Assembly: GCF_000733475.1 (NCBI RefSeq)
Contig: NZ_JPFK01000002.1
Coordinates: forward strand, 1 to 64,000
DNA from: Mangrovimonas yunxiaonensis
GTDB lineage: Bacteria; Bacteroidota; Bacteroidia; Flavobacteriales; Flavobacteriaceae
Reading direction: 5' to 3'
DNA: 64,000 nucleotides
Position numbers and translations under genes: made by a program. This document shows, piece after piece, positions 1-8,141 of this stretch (position 1 is the first letter of the stretch; each line of letters begins with the position of its first letter). Under the pieces are notes generated by a model. The model was given only the letters and a program-made list of their open reading frames with translations. It was not told the origin of the DNA and made no database searches.

Positions 1-1122
1 GCTGATGGTAACTGTGCTTCGGAGAGCATCATCACCAGAACATGGACTTTAGTAGATGCGTGTAACAATACAACGACTGCCGTTCAGACCATTTCGGTTG
101 TTGATACTACAGCGCCTACCTTTACCGTGCCTGCTGATATCACCATCGAGTGTGATCAAGATTCAACCGACTTGACCCTAACCGGTGACGTGACTGATGA
201 AGCCGATAACTGTGCCACTGGACTAGAAGCCACTTATAGCGATAGCGTTGCTGATGGTAACTGTGCTTCGGAGAGCATCATCACCAGAACATGGACGCTA
301 GTAGATGCCTGTAACAATACGACGACTGCCGTTCAAACCATTTCGGTTGTTGATACTACAGCGCCTACCTTTACCGTGCCTGCTGATATCACCATCGAGT
401 GTGATCAAGATTCAACCGACTTGACCCTAACCGGCGATGTAACCGATGAAACTGATAACTGTGCCACTGGACTAGAAGCCACTTATAGCGATAGCGTTGC
501 CGATGGTAACTGTGCTTCGGAGAGCATCATCACCAGAACATGGACCCTAGTAGATGCCTGTAACAATACGACGACTGCCGTTCAGACCATTTCGGTTGTT
601 GATACCACAGCGCCTACCTTTACCGCGCCTGCTGATATCACCATCGAGTGTGACCAGGATTCAACCGACTTGACCTTAACCGGTGACGTGACTGATGAAG
701 CCGATAACTGTGCCACTGGACTAGAAGCCACTTATAGCGATAGCGTTGCCGATGGTAACTGTGCTTCGGAGAGCATCATCACCAGAACATGGACCCTAGT
801 AGATGCCTGTAACAATACGACGACTGCCGTTCAGACCATTTCGGTTGTTGATACCACAGCGCCTACCTTTACCGCGCCTGCTGATATCACCATCGAGTGT
901 GACCAGGATTCAACCGACTTGACCTTAACCGGTGACGTGACTGATGAAGCCGATAACTGTGCCACTGGACTAGAAGCCACTTATAGCGATAGCGTTGCCG
1001 ATGGTAACTGTGCTTCGGAGAGCATCATCACCAGAACATGGACGCTAGTTGATGCGTGTAACAATACAACCACGGCCGTTCAGACGATATCAATAGTTGA
1101 TTCTACTGCGCCAGAGGTTACA
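1..1122 (+). repeat. 249-base tandem repeats (83-residue HYR-like units)
   Basis: In-frame direct repeats with unit boundaries at 127, 376, 625 and 874, plus a partial unit before 127. Spacing is exactly 249 bases each time. Units at 625 and 874 are identical at base level for well over 150 bases, and the last unit decays near 1050-1122 where the protein leaves the repeat. The array continues beyond the left edge of the window, so total copy number is unknown. Confidence 0.97.
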
Positions 1123-1914
1123 ACCGATTTGTCAGACATCTCTGTGAACTGTGACAACATTCCAGAGCCTACAACTTTAAGTTTTGAGGACTGTTCTGAA
1201 GTTAGTGTCATTGATTTTTCAGAAGCGACCACGTTCGATGGTTCCAACAACAATTATGATATTGTTTGGACATGGACCGTTGCCGATGCCTGTGGAAATG
1301 AGAATATATTTACGCAAAATGTATTTGTAACCGTTTCTGAAACCGTATTAACAATAACCGACAGCAGATGTACAGATGATGGCGATATAGACCTTTACGA
1401 CTATGTTAATGCTACGGATGACAACGCTGATTGGAATATCGTTTCGGGTAACATAACGCCTAGTGATATTATCAACGGTATATTTGATCCTTCGTTATTA
1501 GATCTTGGAGAATACGTATTTAGCTATTCGGTATCTGATACATTTGGCTGCTTTACCACAACAGAAGTTGTTCTAGACATTAACGACGACTGCGTTGTGT
1601 TGCCAATAGAATGTTCAAAAGAAGACATTACCATTTCAAAAGCCATTACGCCTAATGGTGACCAATGGAACGAATATTTTGAAATACTTGGTGCAGAAGA
1701 TTGCGGATTTACAATAGACGTAATGATATTTAACCGTTGGGGAGCCAAAATCTTTGACGCCAAAAACTATCAAAACAATTGGAATGGAAGTGCCCACAAG
1801 GCAGCAATTGGTACGGCAGATAAAGTACCAACAGGAACATACTATTACATTGTTAATTTAAGAAACAGTGGATTTGAGCCAATTACAGGACATATCTACG
1901 TAGGAACCAAATAA
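1..1914 (+). CDS. Large HYR-repeat surface protein with T9SS type B (CHU_C) C-terminal domain, 5' truncated
   Basis: The frame is open from the first base of the window, so the true N-terminus lies upstream and only the last 637 residues are seen. They consist of one partial and four full 83-residue HYR-like repeats (each with DTTAPTFT, IECDQD and VDACNNTTTAVQT), a divergent Ig-like stretch, and a C-terminal module with ITPNGDQWN, NRWGAKIFD, NNWNG and PTGTYYYIVN. That last module is the gliding-associated CHU_C / type B sorting domain of type IX secretion cargo, so the protein is probably exported to the cell surface as an adhesin. Each repeat carries four Cys, which suggests disulfides outside the cell. 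A PorP/SprF gene follows after 13 bases. The ligand cannot be inferred. Confidence 0.9.
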   Translation, partial: ADGNCASESIITRTWTLVDACNNTTTAVQTISVVDTTAPTFTVPADITIECDQDSTDLTLTGDVTDEADNCATGLEATYSDSVADGNCASESIITRTWTLVDACNNTTTAVQTISVVDTTAPTFTVPADITIECDQDSTDLTLTGDVTDETDNCATGLEATYSDSVADGNCASESIITRTWTLVDACNNTTTAVQTISVVDTTAPTFTAPADITIECDQDSTDLTLTGDVTDEADNCATGLEATYSDSVADGNCASESIITRTWTLVDACNNTTTAVQTISVVDTTAPTFTAPADITIECDQDSTDLTLTGDVTDEADNCATGLEATYSDSVADGNCASESIITRTWTLVDACNNTTTAVQTISIVDSTAPEVTTDLSDISVNCDNIPEPTTLSFEDCSEVSVIDFSEATTFDGSNNNYDIVWTWTVADACGNENIFTQNVFVTVSETVLTITDSRCTDDGDIDLYDYVNATDDNADWNIVSGNITPSDIINGIFDPSLLDLGEYVFSYSVSDTFGCFTTTEVVLDINDDCVVLPIECSKEDITISKAITPNGDQWNEYFEILGAEDCGFTIDVMIFNRWGAKIFDAKNYQNNWNGSAHKAAIGTADKVPTGTYYYIVNLRNSGFEPITGHIYVGTK

Positions 1915-1927
1915 AAAGCTATAACCT

Positions 1928-2854
1928 ATGAAATCTATTAGAAATTCTATAGTTGCTATTGCGCTGCTGAGTACGACATTAGGGGTGGCCCAACAGATGC
2001 CTCAGTTTACCCAGTACATGTTCAATACAATTTCTATAAACCCTGCATATGCAGGCAGTAGAGAGACCTTAAGCATTGTGGGGCTTCACAGAAGCCAATG
2101 GGTTGGGTTCTCTGGGGGGCCTATTACACAAACCCTATCGGTACACTCGCCTTTAAGGAATGAAAAAATTGGATTGGGCTTTTCGTTTATAAACGACAAG
2201 CTTGGAGATGAGCATTTTTCGTACATGTACGGCGATTTCTCCTACACTATTAACACTGGTGTAAAAACAAAATTAGCGTTAGGGTTAAAAGCCGGCCTTA
2301 CCAGTTATCGATTGGATAGAGAAGCCTTAGACCCCAATGCCCAGGATCCTAACATTTACGGTATTGAAGACAGATGGAGCCCAAACATAGGTGCCGGTCT
2401 ATATTGGCATACCAATAGATGGTACTTAGGGCTTTCGGCACCTAGAATTTTTACAAATGATTACCACGATAGCGATAGCGGTCAAGATTATGCCGCATTA
2501 GAAAGAATAAGCTACTATTTTACGGGAGGGTATGTGTTTGATTTAAGCCAAAACACCAAACTAAAACCCGCCTTTTTAGTAAAAGCGACCAATGGCGCAC
2601 CGCTTTCTTACGACCTGACGGCCAACTTTCTATTCTACGAAAAGTTTTGGTTAGGCGCTGGTTACAGGTTAAACCAAAATACAGCTGCCCTTGGTGGGAT
2701 TGCAGATTTTCAAGTCTCTAAACAATTGAGAATTGGTTATGCATACGAATACCCGCTTTCTGAAATTAACGATTATGTTGGCGGAACACATGAAATTCTA
2801 ATCATGTTTGAATTATTTAAAACAAAAAGAGTTAAATCACCTAGATACTTCTAA
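1928..2854 (+). CDS. PorP/SprF family type IX secretion system membrane protein
   Basis: A 308-residue protein with an N-terminal signal peptide (residues 1-21, ending GVAQQ) followed by the family hallmark FTQYMFNTISINPAYAGS at about residues 27-44. The remainder alternates short beta strands with aromatic girdles, as in an outer-membrane barrel. In Flavobacterium, SprF is needed for secretion of SprB, and cargo with type B sorting domains generally depends on PorP/SprF-like partners. Its position 13 bases after a CHU_C-tailed protein and 11 bases before an OmpA-family gene fits a dedicated export partner for that protein. Partner specificity is inferred from position alone. Confidence 0.93.
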   Translation: MKSIRNSIVAIALLSTTLGVAQQMPQFTQYMFNTISINPAYAGSRETLSIVGLHRSQWVGFSGGPITQTLSVHSPLRNEKIGLGFSFINDKLGDEHFSYMYGDFSYTINTGVKTKLALGLKAGLTSYRLDREALDPNAQDPNIYGIEDRWSPNIGAGLYWHTNRWYLGLSAPRIFTNDYHDSDSGQDYAALERISYYFTGGYVFDLSQNTKLKPAFLVKATNGAPLSYDLTANFLFYEKFWLGAGYRLNQNTAALGGIADFQVSKQLRIGYAYEYPLSEINDYVGGTHEILIMFELFKTKRVKSPRYF

Positions 2855-2865
2855 AAACGAACAGC

Positions 2866-4776
2866 ATGAGAACAAAAGTTATACTTACAATACTAGCATT
2901 AAGCAGCTCTCTTATCTTTTCGCAAGAAAAAGTTGCTGACAAGTTTTTTGAAAAGTACGCCTATTTAAAAGCAGCCGAACTTTACCAAGAAGCCTATAAC
3001 AAAGGAAAAGATTCCGAGCATGTGCTTACCCGCCTAGGAGACTGTTACTACAACAACTCCAACCCCGAAGAAGCAGCAAAATGGTATAAAATGGCTTTGG
3101 ATAAATACCATAAAATTGGCCCAGAGTACCTTTACAAGTACATACAAACCCAACGTAGTCTTGGCCATTATGAACAAGCCGACGAATGGCTGGTTAAGTT
3201 CAAGGAAATCCAATCGGATGACAGCAGAGTTGAAGAATTAGACGGAAGCAACCTACACCTATATAACGAACTGGCATCGGTTCAAGGGGTTAATGTCGAT
3301 ATAACCAACTTACCCATCAACTCTAAGTATGCCGATTATGGCTCACTTATGTTAGGGAACACACTGTACTTTTCATCTTCTAGAAATACAGACAACGAAA
3401 TTTATAAATGGAATGGCGAGCCTCACCTAGATCTCTACCAAGCCACAAAAACCGTTGTTGAAGGAAAAATAGAGCTTACAGATGCGACAAGGCTTACCTT
3501 TGAAGGCCGAGACAGAAAAAACGTCCACGAAGCCAATGCCGCCGTTACCAACGATGGAAAAACCATGTATTTCACTAGGGACAATGTTAACAAAAGAAAC
3601 AGGCTGCTTTACGACAGAGCCGGCACCACACACTTAAAAATATACAAAGCCCAACTTATTGATAGCACGTGGTCCAATATTGTAGAGCTCCCATTTAACG
3701 ATAATGTTTACTCTACAGGTCACCCTGCATTAAGCCCCGATAATAAGACCCTGTATTTTGTTTCGGATCGCGATGGAGGTTATGGACAAACAGACCTTTA
3801 TAAAGTAGCCATTAACAACGATGGTTCTTATGGTGCTGTTGAAAACTTGGGAAGCAAAGTAAACACCGAAGGACGCGAAGTGTTTCCGCATGTTGCAAAA
3901 GACAGTACGCTTTACTTCTCCTCAGATGGGTTTTTAAACCTAGGCCTGTTAGATATTTTTAAATCTAACATTATTAAAGATGAAGCTGCCGAAACCATTA
4001 ACCTTGGAGCACCATACAATAGTGGTTATGATGATTTTGCCTATTTTGAAGATGAAGATGGCCGCGGCTATTTTGCATCTAACAGACCAGGCGGAAACGG
4101 AAGTGACGACATTTATGGCTTTCACGAATATGTATGCATGCAAATTGTTAAAGGCGTTGTAAAAGACAGTAAAACAAATGCACCCTTAGCCTTAGCTACA
4201 GTACAATTAATTGACGAAGCAGGCAAGATTGCCGAAACAGTAACCACCAACGAACAGGGCGAATATTCCTTTGAGGTTGACTGCAATAAAACCTATAATA
4301 TTTTAGGAAGCAAACAAGACTACAAAGACGATTTAAAGGAACTTAAAACCACCGAAGAACACGAAAAAGAACATCTGGTGGATTTATACCTCATACCGCT
4401 TATCAATGATAACGAAATTGTAATCAACCCTATTTTCTTTAACTTTGACAAATGGGATATCAGACCAGATGCTGCCTACGAACTAGAGAATATTGTTTCG
4501 GTTATGCGTGCACATCCAGACATGGTTATTAAAATAGAATCGCATACCGATAGCCGTGGAAGCGACAAGTACAACATGAAACTTTCAGATCGTCGAGCGA
4601 AATCGACCAGAGATTACTTATTATCCAGAAACATCGCAGCAGAGCGTATAGAGAGCGCCATAGGCTATGGCGAATCGCAACTTGTAAACGAATGTGCCAA
4701 TGGTGTAGAATGTTCTGAAGAAAAGCACCAAGAAAATAGACGATCTAAATTTTTAATTCTTCCAACAGAAGAATAG
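2866..4776 (+). CDS. OmpA-family protein with TPR, PD40 and carboxypeptidase-regulatory-like domains (PorE-like)
   Basis: A 636-residue secreted envelope protein: signal peptide (1-19), TPR-like helices (about 30-110), a WD40/PD40-type propeller (about 150-415; GHPALSPDNKTLYFVSDRDG is one blade), a carboxypeptidase-regulatory-like beta sandwich (about 428-505) and a C-terminal OmpA peptidoglycan-binding domain (about 520-632, with FNFDKWDIRPDA and SHTDSRGSDKYNMKLSDRRA). This order matches the PorE-type proteins linked to T9SS cores and the homologues that commonly follow porP/sprF genes. It probably tethers the adjacent secretion factor to peptidoglycan. It is the third gene of a tight operon that ends at the hairpin at 4933-4961. 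Confidence 0.9.
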   Translation: MRTKVILTILALSSSLIFSQEKVADKFFEKYAYLKAAELYQEAYNKGKDSEHVLTRLGDCYYNNSNPEEAAKWYKMALDKYHKIGPEYLYKYIQTQRSLGHYEQADEWLVKFKEIQSDDSRVEELDGSNLHLYNELASVQGVNVDITNLPINSKYADYGSLMLGNTLYFSSSRNTDNEIYKWNGEPHLDLYQATKTVVEGKIELTDATRLTFEGRDRKNVHEANAAVTNDGKTMYFTRDNVNKRNRLLYDRAGTTHLKIYKAQLIDSTWSNIVELPFNDNVYSTGHPALSPDNKTLYFVSDRDGGYGQTDLYKVAINNDGSYGAVENLGSKVNTEGREVFPHVAKDSTLYFSSDGFLNLGLLDIFKSNIIKDEAAETINLGAPYNSGYDDFAYFEDEDGRGYFASNRPGGNGSDDIYGFHEYVCMQIVKGVVKDSKTNAPLALATVQLIDEAGKIAETVTTNEQGEYSFEVDCNKTYNILGSKQDYKDDLKELKTTEEHEKEHLVDLYLIPLINDNEIVINPIFFNFDKWDIRPDAAYELENIVSVMRAHPDMVIKIESHTDSRGSDKYNMKLSDRRAKSTRDYLLSRNIAAERIESAIGYGESQLVNECANGVECSEEKHQENRRSKFLILPTEE

Positions 4777-4932
4777 CCCCCCCTATTTATTTATAACCTA
4801 TAAAACGTATTTAAGCCAAGTCTGAGACTCCTTACTTGGCTTAAATACTGTTTTACCATACAGGTAATAAGTTCTTGGTTAATTATAATTATTATAGCTT
4901 ACATATTAGAATTTTCTACTCCCTTATTACCT

Positions 4933-4961
4933 AAAAGCCACTCTTATCTAGAGTGGCTTTT
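4933..4961 (+). terminator. Intrinsic terminator after the PorP/SprF-OmpA operon
   Basis: Perfect 11-base stem AAAAGCCACTC / GAGTGGCTTTT around a 7-base loop. Flanking A and T runs could let it work in both directions. Confidence 0.85.
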
Positions 4962-4981
4962 AAACTTTAATAATATGCCAT

Positions 4982-5008
4982 AAAAAAGCCGCTCGATTAA
5001 AAGCGGCC
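4982..5008 (-). terminator. Intrinsic terminator of the CAP-domain gene
   Basis: Stem GCCGCT / AGCGGC (4988-4993 with 5002-5007), followed on the minus strand by a six-T run. It lies about 85 bases beyond the stop codon of the CAP gene. Confidence 0.75.
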
Positions 5009-5091
5009 TTGTCATTCATGATTAACATGAAAATCTAAAATTAACAACAAAAATTGTTAAACAATAATATAGCTTACATATTATCCTTAGT

Positions 5092-5586
5092 TTATTTTTT
5101 AATGAAAATGTTTGTGTAATACCACTTCCCTTGGTTGTCCATTTCTGCCGAAATATCAAAATTCGTAAAGTTTCCAAGCATAACATCCCTATGGCCCGGG
5201 CTATTTATCCAAGCATTAACAACCGACTCGGCAGACGAATACCCATAGGCTACATTTTCTGAAACATTAAGTGCTCCAGCATTGTTGATTAAAAAACTAC
5301 TTCTTTCTGAAAAATTATCATGCGATACGTTGCTTTGCGCAATCATGTAATCGGTATGAGAATACGCTTGAGACTTAATAATGTTCATCTCTTGCAAGGC
5401 ATTTTGCCCTTCGCTAAGCCTATAATTATTAATAAGCTCTAATATTTCTATTTCTATTTGTTTGGCTTGGGGTGCAGCTACTTCCGAAGCTGTGTCGTGT
5501 GCTTGCTCATCGATTTGTTCTGTTGAACAAGAAAAAGAGAGCAAACATAACAGCGCCATTAAAGGGAATAAGTTGTAACGTTTCAT
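5092..5586 (-). CDS. CAP-domain (SCP/PR-1-like) lipoprotein
   Basis: I start the gene at the ATG at 5586 (MKRYNLFPLM), because this gives a clean lipoprotein signal with Cys20 (LLSFSC), whereas the longer frame adds an implausible leader. The 164-residue product carries CAP signatures: NNYRLSEGQN near the start of the domain, the SHDNF and SENVAYG motifs with their His and Glu, and AWINSPGHRDVMLGNF near the end. Bacterial CAP proteins are secreted, and their biochemical activity is mostly unknown. This one is probably anchored in the outer or inner membrane facing the periplasm. It is monocistronic, with its own terminator at 4982-5008. Confidence 0.88.
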   Translation of the reverse strand: MKRYNLFPLMALLCLLSFSCSTEQIDEQAHDTASEVAAPQAKQIEIEILELINNYRLSEGQNALQEMNIIKSQAYSHTDYMIAQSNVSHDNFSERSSFLINNAGALNVSENVAYGYSSAESVVNAWINSPGHRDVMLGNFTNFDISAEMDNQGKWYYTNIFIKK

Positions 5587-5751
5587 TGTTAAGCATGATA
5601 GATTTGGTTTAGTAAAGTTATCATCCTGTTTAAAATAAAATGTTAACAAAATGTTAAAATCGATAAAACACATGTATTTCATCGATTTTTAATGCTTTTT
5701 AACGTTTAGATATTCTTGATTTTACACAAAAACAACCTTTAATCGTCTTTT

Positions 5752-6402
5752 TTATGGAGATAATCGATTTTTACCCCACTCGCCTGTTTCTTCATTTTTT
5801 GTATATACAATTCTGTCGTGCAAGCGGTTAGGCCTTCCTTGCCAAAACTCAAGCTCTAACGGCAAAACCATATACCCACCCCACCAACTTGGCCGTTCTA
5901 TACTTTTATTGGCATACTCCGCCTCTAAAGCTTCTAATTTGGTATCTAAAACCGACCTGTTTTTAACTACCTCACTTTGGTTGGAAACCCAAGCTCCTAA
6001 CTGGCTACCCTTTGGTCTGGAATAAAAATACTCATCGTTTACAGCATTTGAGGTTTTTTTAGCCTGGCCTTTAATAATGACTTGGCGTTCTAAACCGGGC
6101 CAGAAAAAAGACAAACAAACTTTGGGGTTATTTAATATAGAAGCGCCCTTATGGCTGTTGTAATTGGTAAAAAAAACAAAATGGCCATCCATAATGTGTT
6201 TTAACAAAACAATTCTGCTTTCCGGAAAGCCACTTGCTCCAATTGTAGACAATGTCATGGCGTTGGCCTCGACCTCAGAAAATTGCTCTTCTACATCCTT
6301 AAACCACGCATTAAATAATACCATGGGATCGCTGGGAGTTTCTGCTTTTGTCAGGCTGTGTTTTTCATACGATCGTCTATAACTACCTAAGTCTCTATCC
6401 AT
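5752..6402 (-). CDS. pdxH: Pyridoxamine/pyridoxine 5'-phosphate oxidase
   Basis: A 216-residue FMN enzyme that oxidises pyridoxine or pyridoxamine 5'-phosphate to pyridoxal phosphate, the last step of PLP synthesis and salvage. The C-terminal signature LEFWQGRPNRLHDR is intact, PSWWGGYMVLP precedes it, and the FMN-binding segment SRIVLLKHI is present in the N-terminal half. Length matches the family. It is transcribed away from the STAS-like gene at 6485 and stands alone. PLP-dependent enzymes are also present in the window (cysteine desulfurase, RocD, GlyA). Confidence 0.96.
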   Translation of the reverse strand: MDRDLGSYRRSYEKHSLTKAETPSDPMVLFNAWFKDVEEQFSEVEANAMTLSTIGASGFPESRIVLLKHIMDGHFVFFTNYNSHKGASILNNPKVCLSFFWPGLERQVIIKGQAKKTSNAVNDEYFYSRPKGSQLGAWVSNQSEVVKNRSVLDTKLEALEAEYANKSIERPSWWGGYMVLPLELEFWQGRPNRLHDRIVYTKNEETGEWGKNRLSP

Positions 6403-6484
6403 TATATGTGCTATTTTTATTTTAATTTATTTTACTTTTTAACCTCATAAAATTAACATAAATTTAGAGAAAATTTTGTTTAAA

Positions 6485-6922
6485 ATGACGTTTGAGAATA
6501 GCCCCTATTTTAAGAGTTATGAACATAAAAAAATAAGCCTCTCCTTTGGTGATTTTTACTTTCTTGACCATTTTTTAATTTCTGAATTGAATGAAGGCAT
6601 TCATTTAGATTGGAAAAAAATACTAGAGGTTATCGCTGAAATTAAAGCCCACTATGGACCGAATAAAAAGTTGGCCTATATCTCCAATAGGGTAAACTCC
6701 TACTCTATTGAGCCACATTTGTGGATTAACTTTAATAAAGAGTTTGGTTTTATTATGGCTAGCGCTATTATTTCTTATTCTGAAATGAATTATATAAATG
6801 CCACCTTAGAAAAAAGGTTCTCCACCAAAAGCCTTAAGCGATGTACCAGCTTAGAACAAGCTATTGAATGGGTAGAGAATTTAAGGGAGTTTAATCAAAA
6901 TAAAACACTTCACCTTCTTTAG
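6485..6922 (+). CDS. SpoIIAA/STAS-like hypothetical protein
   Basis: 145 residues counting from the ATG at 6485; a TTG three codons upstream is a weaker choice. The pattern of a beta strand (KISLSFGDFYFLDHFL), an alpha-beta core (LAYISNRVNSYSI) and a C-terminal helix SLEQAIEWVENL resembles the small STAS/SpoIIAA-like proteins common in flavobacteria, but no diagnostic residue is visible, so the assignment is tentative. Its 3' end overlaps the convergent rnz gene by 32 bases. It has no signal peptide and is probably cytosolic. Confidence 0.75.
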   Translation: MTFENSPYFKSYEHKKISLSFGDFYFLDHFLISELNEGIHLDWKKILEVIAEIKAHYGPNKKLAYISNRVNSYSIEPHLWINFNKEFGFIMASAIISYSEMNYINATLEKRFSTKSLKRCTSLEQAIEWVENLREFNQNKTLHLL

Positions 6923-7802
6923 CGAGTTTTATGTCACCACTAAAAACTGTTTGCGCTTCTTTTTTAAAGGCTTCTAAATTGTCGTAGCGTGTAGAGTAAT
7001 GCCCTAAAACCAAAGTGCCTACCTCTGCTTTTTTGGCTATTGCTGCGGCTTGCTTTGCCGTGCTGTGTTTTGTGGGCTTTGCCAGTTTTTCGTGCTGCTC
7101 TAAAAACGTCGACTCGTGGTACAACACGCTCACCTCTTTAATTATTGGCACGATGGCCTCGTTATAAGCCGTGTCGCTACAAAAGGCATAACTTTTAGGT
7201 TTTGGTGGCGGCAAGGTAACTTCGGTGTTTTTAATTAAAACCCCGTCATTATTAATAACATCGCTGCCTTGTTTTAATTTTCTAAAATAAGCCTTATCGA
7301 TGTTTGCATCAAGTGCAGCTCCTAACCGCAAGGTGCGTTCTCCCGGTTTTTCCTTAAACAAAAACCCGTTTGTGTAAATTCTGTGGTCTAATGGAATGGT
7401 ACTAACTTCTACGGCATCGTCCTCATAGATTACTTCTGGCTCTTTGGATGTGAGTTCGTGAAAAAATAAATTGTAGTTGGTCCATGAGTCTGCCAACTTC
7501 ATCTGTAGCGTAATAACCTCTTTTAGGCCTTTGGGGCCATAAACATGTAAATCGGCCTCTCTTGTTAGCAGCCTAAAAGTAGAAATTAATCCGACCAGAC
7601 CAAAATAATGGTCGCCATGCAAATGCGAGATAAAAATGTGCTTAACTCTATTAAACTTAACCTTATTCTTTCTAAGCTGCACTTGCGTTCCTTCGCCACA
7701 ATCTATTAAAAACACATGGTTTTTTATATCTAATACTTGGGCCGTAGGGTTGGTATTAATTCTTGGTGTGGCACTATGGCAGCCTAAAATGGTTAATTTC
7801 AT
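6891..7802 (-). CDS. rnz: Ribonuclease Z (tRNA 3'-processing endonuclease)
   Basis: A 303-residue metallo-beta-lactamase-fold nuclease that cuts the 3' trailer of tRNA precursors and uses two zinc ions. The zinc motif HLHGDH is at residues 60-65, preceded by the LIDCGEGTQ strand typical of RNase Z. Further metal ligands sit in CSDTAYNE, HESTF and the C-terminal LGHYSTRY motif. It lies one base after the STAS-like gene at 7804 and is the last gene of a minus-strand run that starts at pyrR. Confidence 0.95.
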   Translation of the reverse strand: MKLTILGCHSATPRINTNPTAQVLDIKNHVFLIDCGEGTQVQLRKNKVKFNRVKHIFISHLHGDHYFGLVGLISTFRLLTREADLHVYGPKGLKEVITLQMKLADSWTNYNLFFHELTSKEPEVIYEDDAVEVSTIPLDHRIYTNGFLFKEKPGERTLRLGAALDANIDKAYFRKLKQGSDVINNDGVLIKNTEVTLPPPKPKSYAFCSDTAYNEAIVPIIKEVSVLYHESTFLEQHEKLAKPTKHSTAKQAAAIAKKAEVGTLVLGHYSTRYDNLEAFKKEAQTVFSGDIKLAKEGEVFYFD

Positions 7803-7803
7803 A

Positions 7804-8136
7804 TTAGAAGCCTAGATCTCTTTCCATTTCTTCCATTTCAATAACATCGTATGCTTCCTTTAGGGTTGGCACAACAACAATTTCGTCGGGCATCTCATCA
7901 AAATTGGCGTTGCTAGCCACCACAACAAAAGAATTCTTGGCTGCTCTATGGTCGTTAGAGATTTTTAAAAATTCGACCACATCTTGAAGCGAAACAGGTT
8001 TTAAGCCTGTTAAACTTACAACAATGTTATCGTTTTTAAATCCGTTGTACATGACGTCCAACTTCTTGACCAACTCGATAACTGAAGCTTTTTCCTGAGT
8101 GATTACGGTTATGTTACCGTTTCTGTCTATAATCAT
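7804..8136 (-). CDS. Small STAS-like protein upstream of rnz
   Basis: 110 residues with an alternating beta-alpha pattern (NITVITQ, NIVVSLTG, DVVEFLKISNDHR, SFVVVAS, EIVVVPTLKEAYDVIEMEEMERDLGF) consistent with a STAS-domain fold. The acidic C-terminal helix is typical of the protein that precedes ribonuclease Z in flavobacteria. There is no catalytic motif. It sits between pyrB (5 bases upstream) and rnz (1 base downstream), so it is cotranscribed. A role as a binding or regulatory partner is a guess. Confidence 0.75.
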   Translation of the reverse strand: MIIDRNGNITVITQEKASVIELVKKLDVMYNGFKNDNIVVSLTGLKPVSLQDVVEFLKISNDHRAAKNSFVVVASNANFDEMPDEIVVVPTLKEAYDVIEMEEMERDLGF

Positions 8137-8141
8137 GATAA

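Larger units (their letters stand above)
4777..5091. other. 315-base gene-free region with two terminators and a 16-base direct repeat
   Basis: No ORF of credible size occurs on either strand. The region holds an intrinsic terminator for the upstream plus-strand operon (4933-4961), one for the downstream minus-strand CAP gene (4982-5008), and two identical copies of TATAGCTTACATATTA (4893-4908 and 5068-5083) that flank the hairpins. The stretch 4777-4890 holds nothing I recognise. Confidence 0.8.

Noticed and set aside
1-1122. Regular repeats as a possible CRISPR array
   Set aside because: Units are 249 bases, in frame, and translate to a conserved protein domain. There are no short repeats with unique spacers.
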